NCBI GenBank assembly: GCA_021292165.1 | Contig: JAHFWL010000961.1 | Location: 124,001 to 188,000 of the forward strand | Reading direction: 5' to 3' | Length of the DNA stretch: 64,000 nt | Source of the DNA: Shinisaurus crocodilurus | Lineage: Eukaryota > Chordata > Lepidosauria > Squamata > Shinisauridae | Shown: one piece after another, positions 63,726 to 64,000 of the stretch | Layout: each line of letters starts with the position of its first letter | Position numbering within the stretch: the first letter of the stretch is position 1 | The notes under the pieces: model-generated | The model's input: only the letters and a program-made list of their open reading frames with translations | Told to the model about the DNA's origin: nothing | The model's database searches: none | Program-made: the position numbers and the translations under genes

Positions 63726-64000
63726 GTGGGAAAGAAAGGAATGGGAAAGCTCTCTGGCGTGCAAAGGGTGTGTGTGTGTCAATTTCTAAAAGGAGAGGTG
63801 GTGGATACAAACGTTTGACTAGATCTCAACAAGAGCACCCCTGAACATGTGCAGAGTGCCCCCATCAACACAGCCCCATTGCCCTCCCCCTCCTTCTTAG
63901 GTTTCAGGCACGTGGGAAAACCTTTTCCTTTTGACAAAGGAAACCGGGCCTGGATCCCAGGTGGGGAGGCTGGGGTTCCTCAGTGGCTGGAGGGAAAGGC
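63726..64000 (+). other. PSME2: PSME2 intron 1 (start)
   Basis: Intron sequence to the window end. No second exon is visible. Confidence 0.7.

Overview
The window is vertebrate nuclear DNA, most likely from a squamate reptile (a lizard-type genome). Reasons: three spliced genes with GT-AG introns, many Sauria-type tRNA-derived SINEs, CR1, L2 and L1 remnants, a 5S-rRNA-derived SINE, and many hAT and Tc1/mariner-like non-autonomous elements. Nothing bacterial, viral-plasmid or CRISPR-like is present.

Layout. 1-10.2 kb holds no recognised gene; it is repeats plus one arm of a large inverted repeat (2571-4620). 10.76-22.74 kb, minus strand, is IRF9 (the DNA-binding subunit of ISGF3). A possible 5' untranslated exon and CpG-rich promoter lie near 27.05-27.35 kb. 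28.05-29.84 kb is the second inverted-repeat arm, so IRF9 is bracketed by a ~1.8-2.0 kb near-identical inverted pair. 30.77-61.19 kb, minus strand, is RNF31 (HOIP, catalytic subunit of the linear ubiquitin chain assembly complex). I could place all 21 coding exons in frame, giving 1072 codons. 63.675 kb onward, plus strand, is the first coding exon of PSME2 (proteasome activator PA28-beta), head-to-head with RNF31 across a GC-rich intergenic region carrying an ISRE-like site. PSME2-RNF31-IRF9 is the same gene order as at human 14q12.

Main discovery. The IRF9 linker region contains a tandem genomic duplication (about 13.0-15.7 kb and 18.1-21.6 kb) that copied two consecutive coding exons. Both exon pairs keep splice sites and open frames. 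The duplicated module begins and ends in phase 1, so all exons can be joined in frame into a longer linker, or the two pairs can be alternatives. By eye, exon differences between the copies are almost all amino-acid-changing (about 14 replacement to 1 silent), while the flanking introns differ by about 5%. The last IRF9 exon is poorly conserved and may be truncated.

Functional theme. All three genes serve interferon and inflammatory immunity: IRF9 carries the interferon signal, RNF31 makes linear ubiquitin for NF-kappaB, and PSME2 is an interferon-inducible proteasome activator. Candidate STAT and ISRE sites lie in the IRF9 and PSME2 upstream regions. Mobile elements make up most introns and in several places sit next to splice signals.
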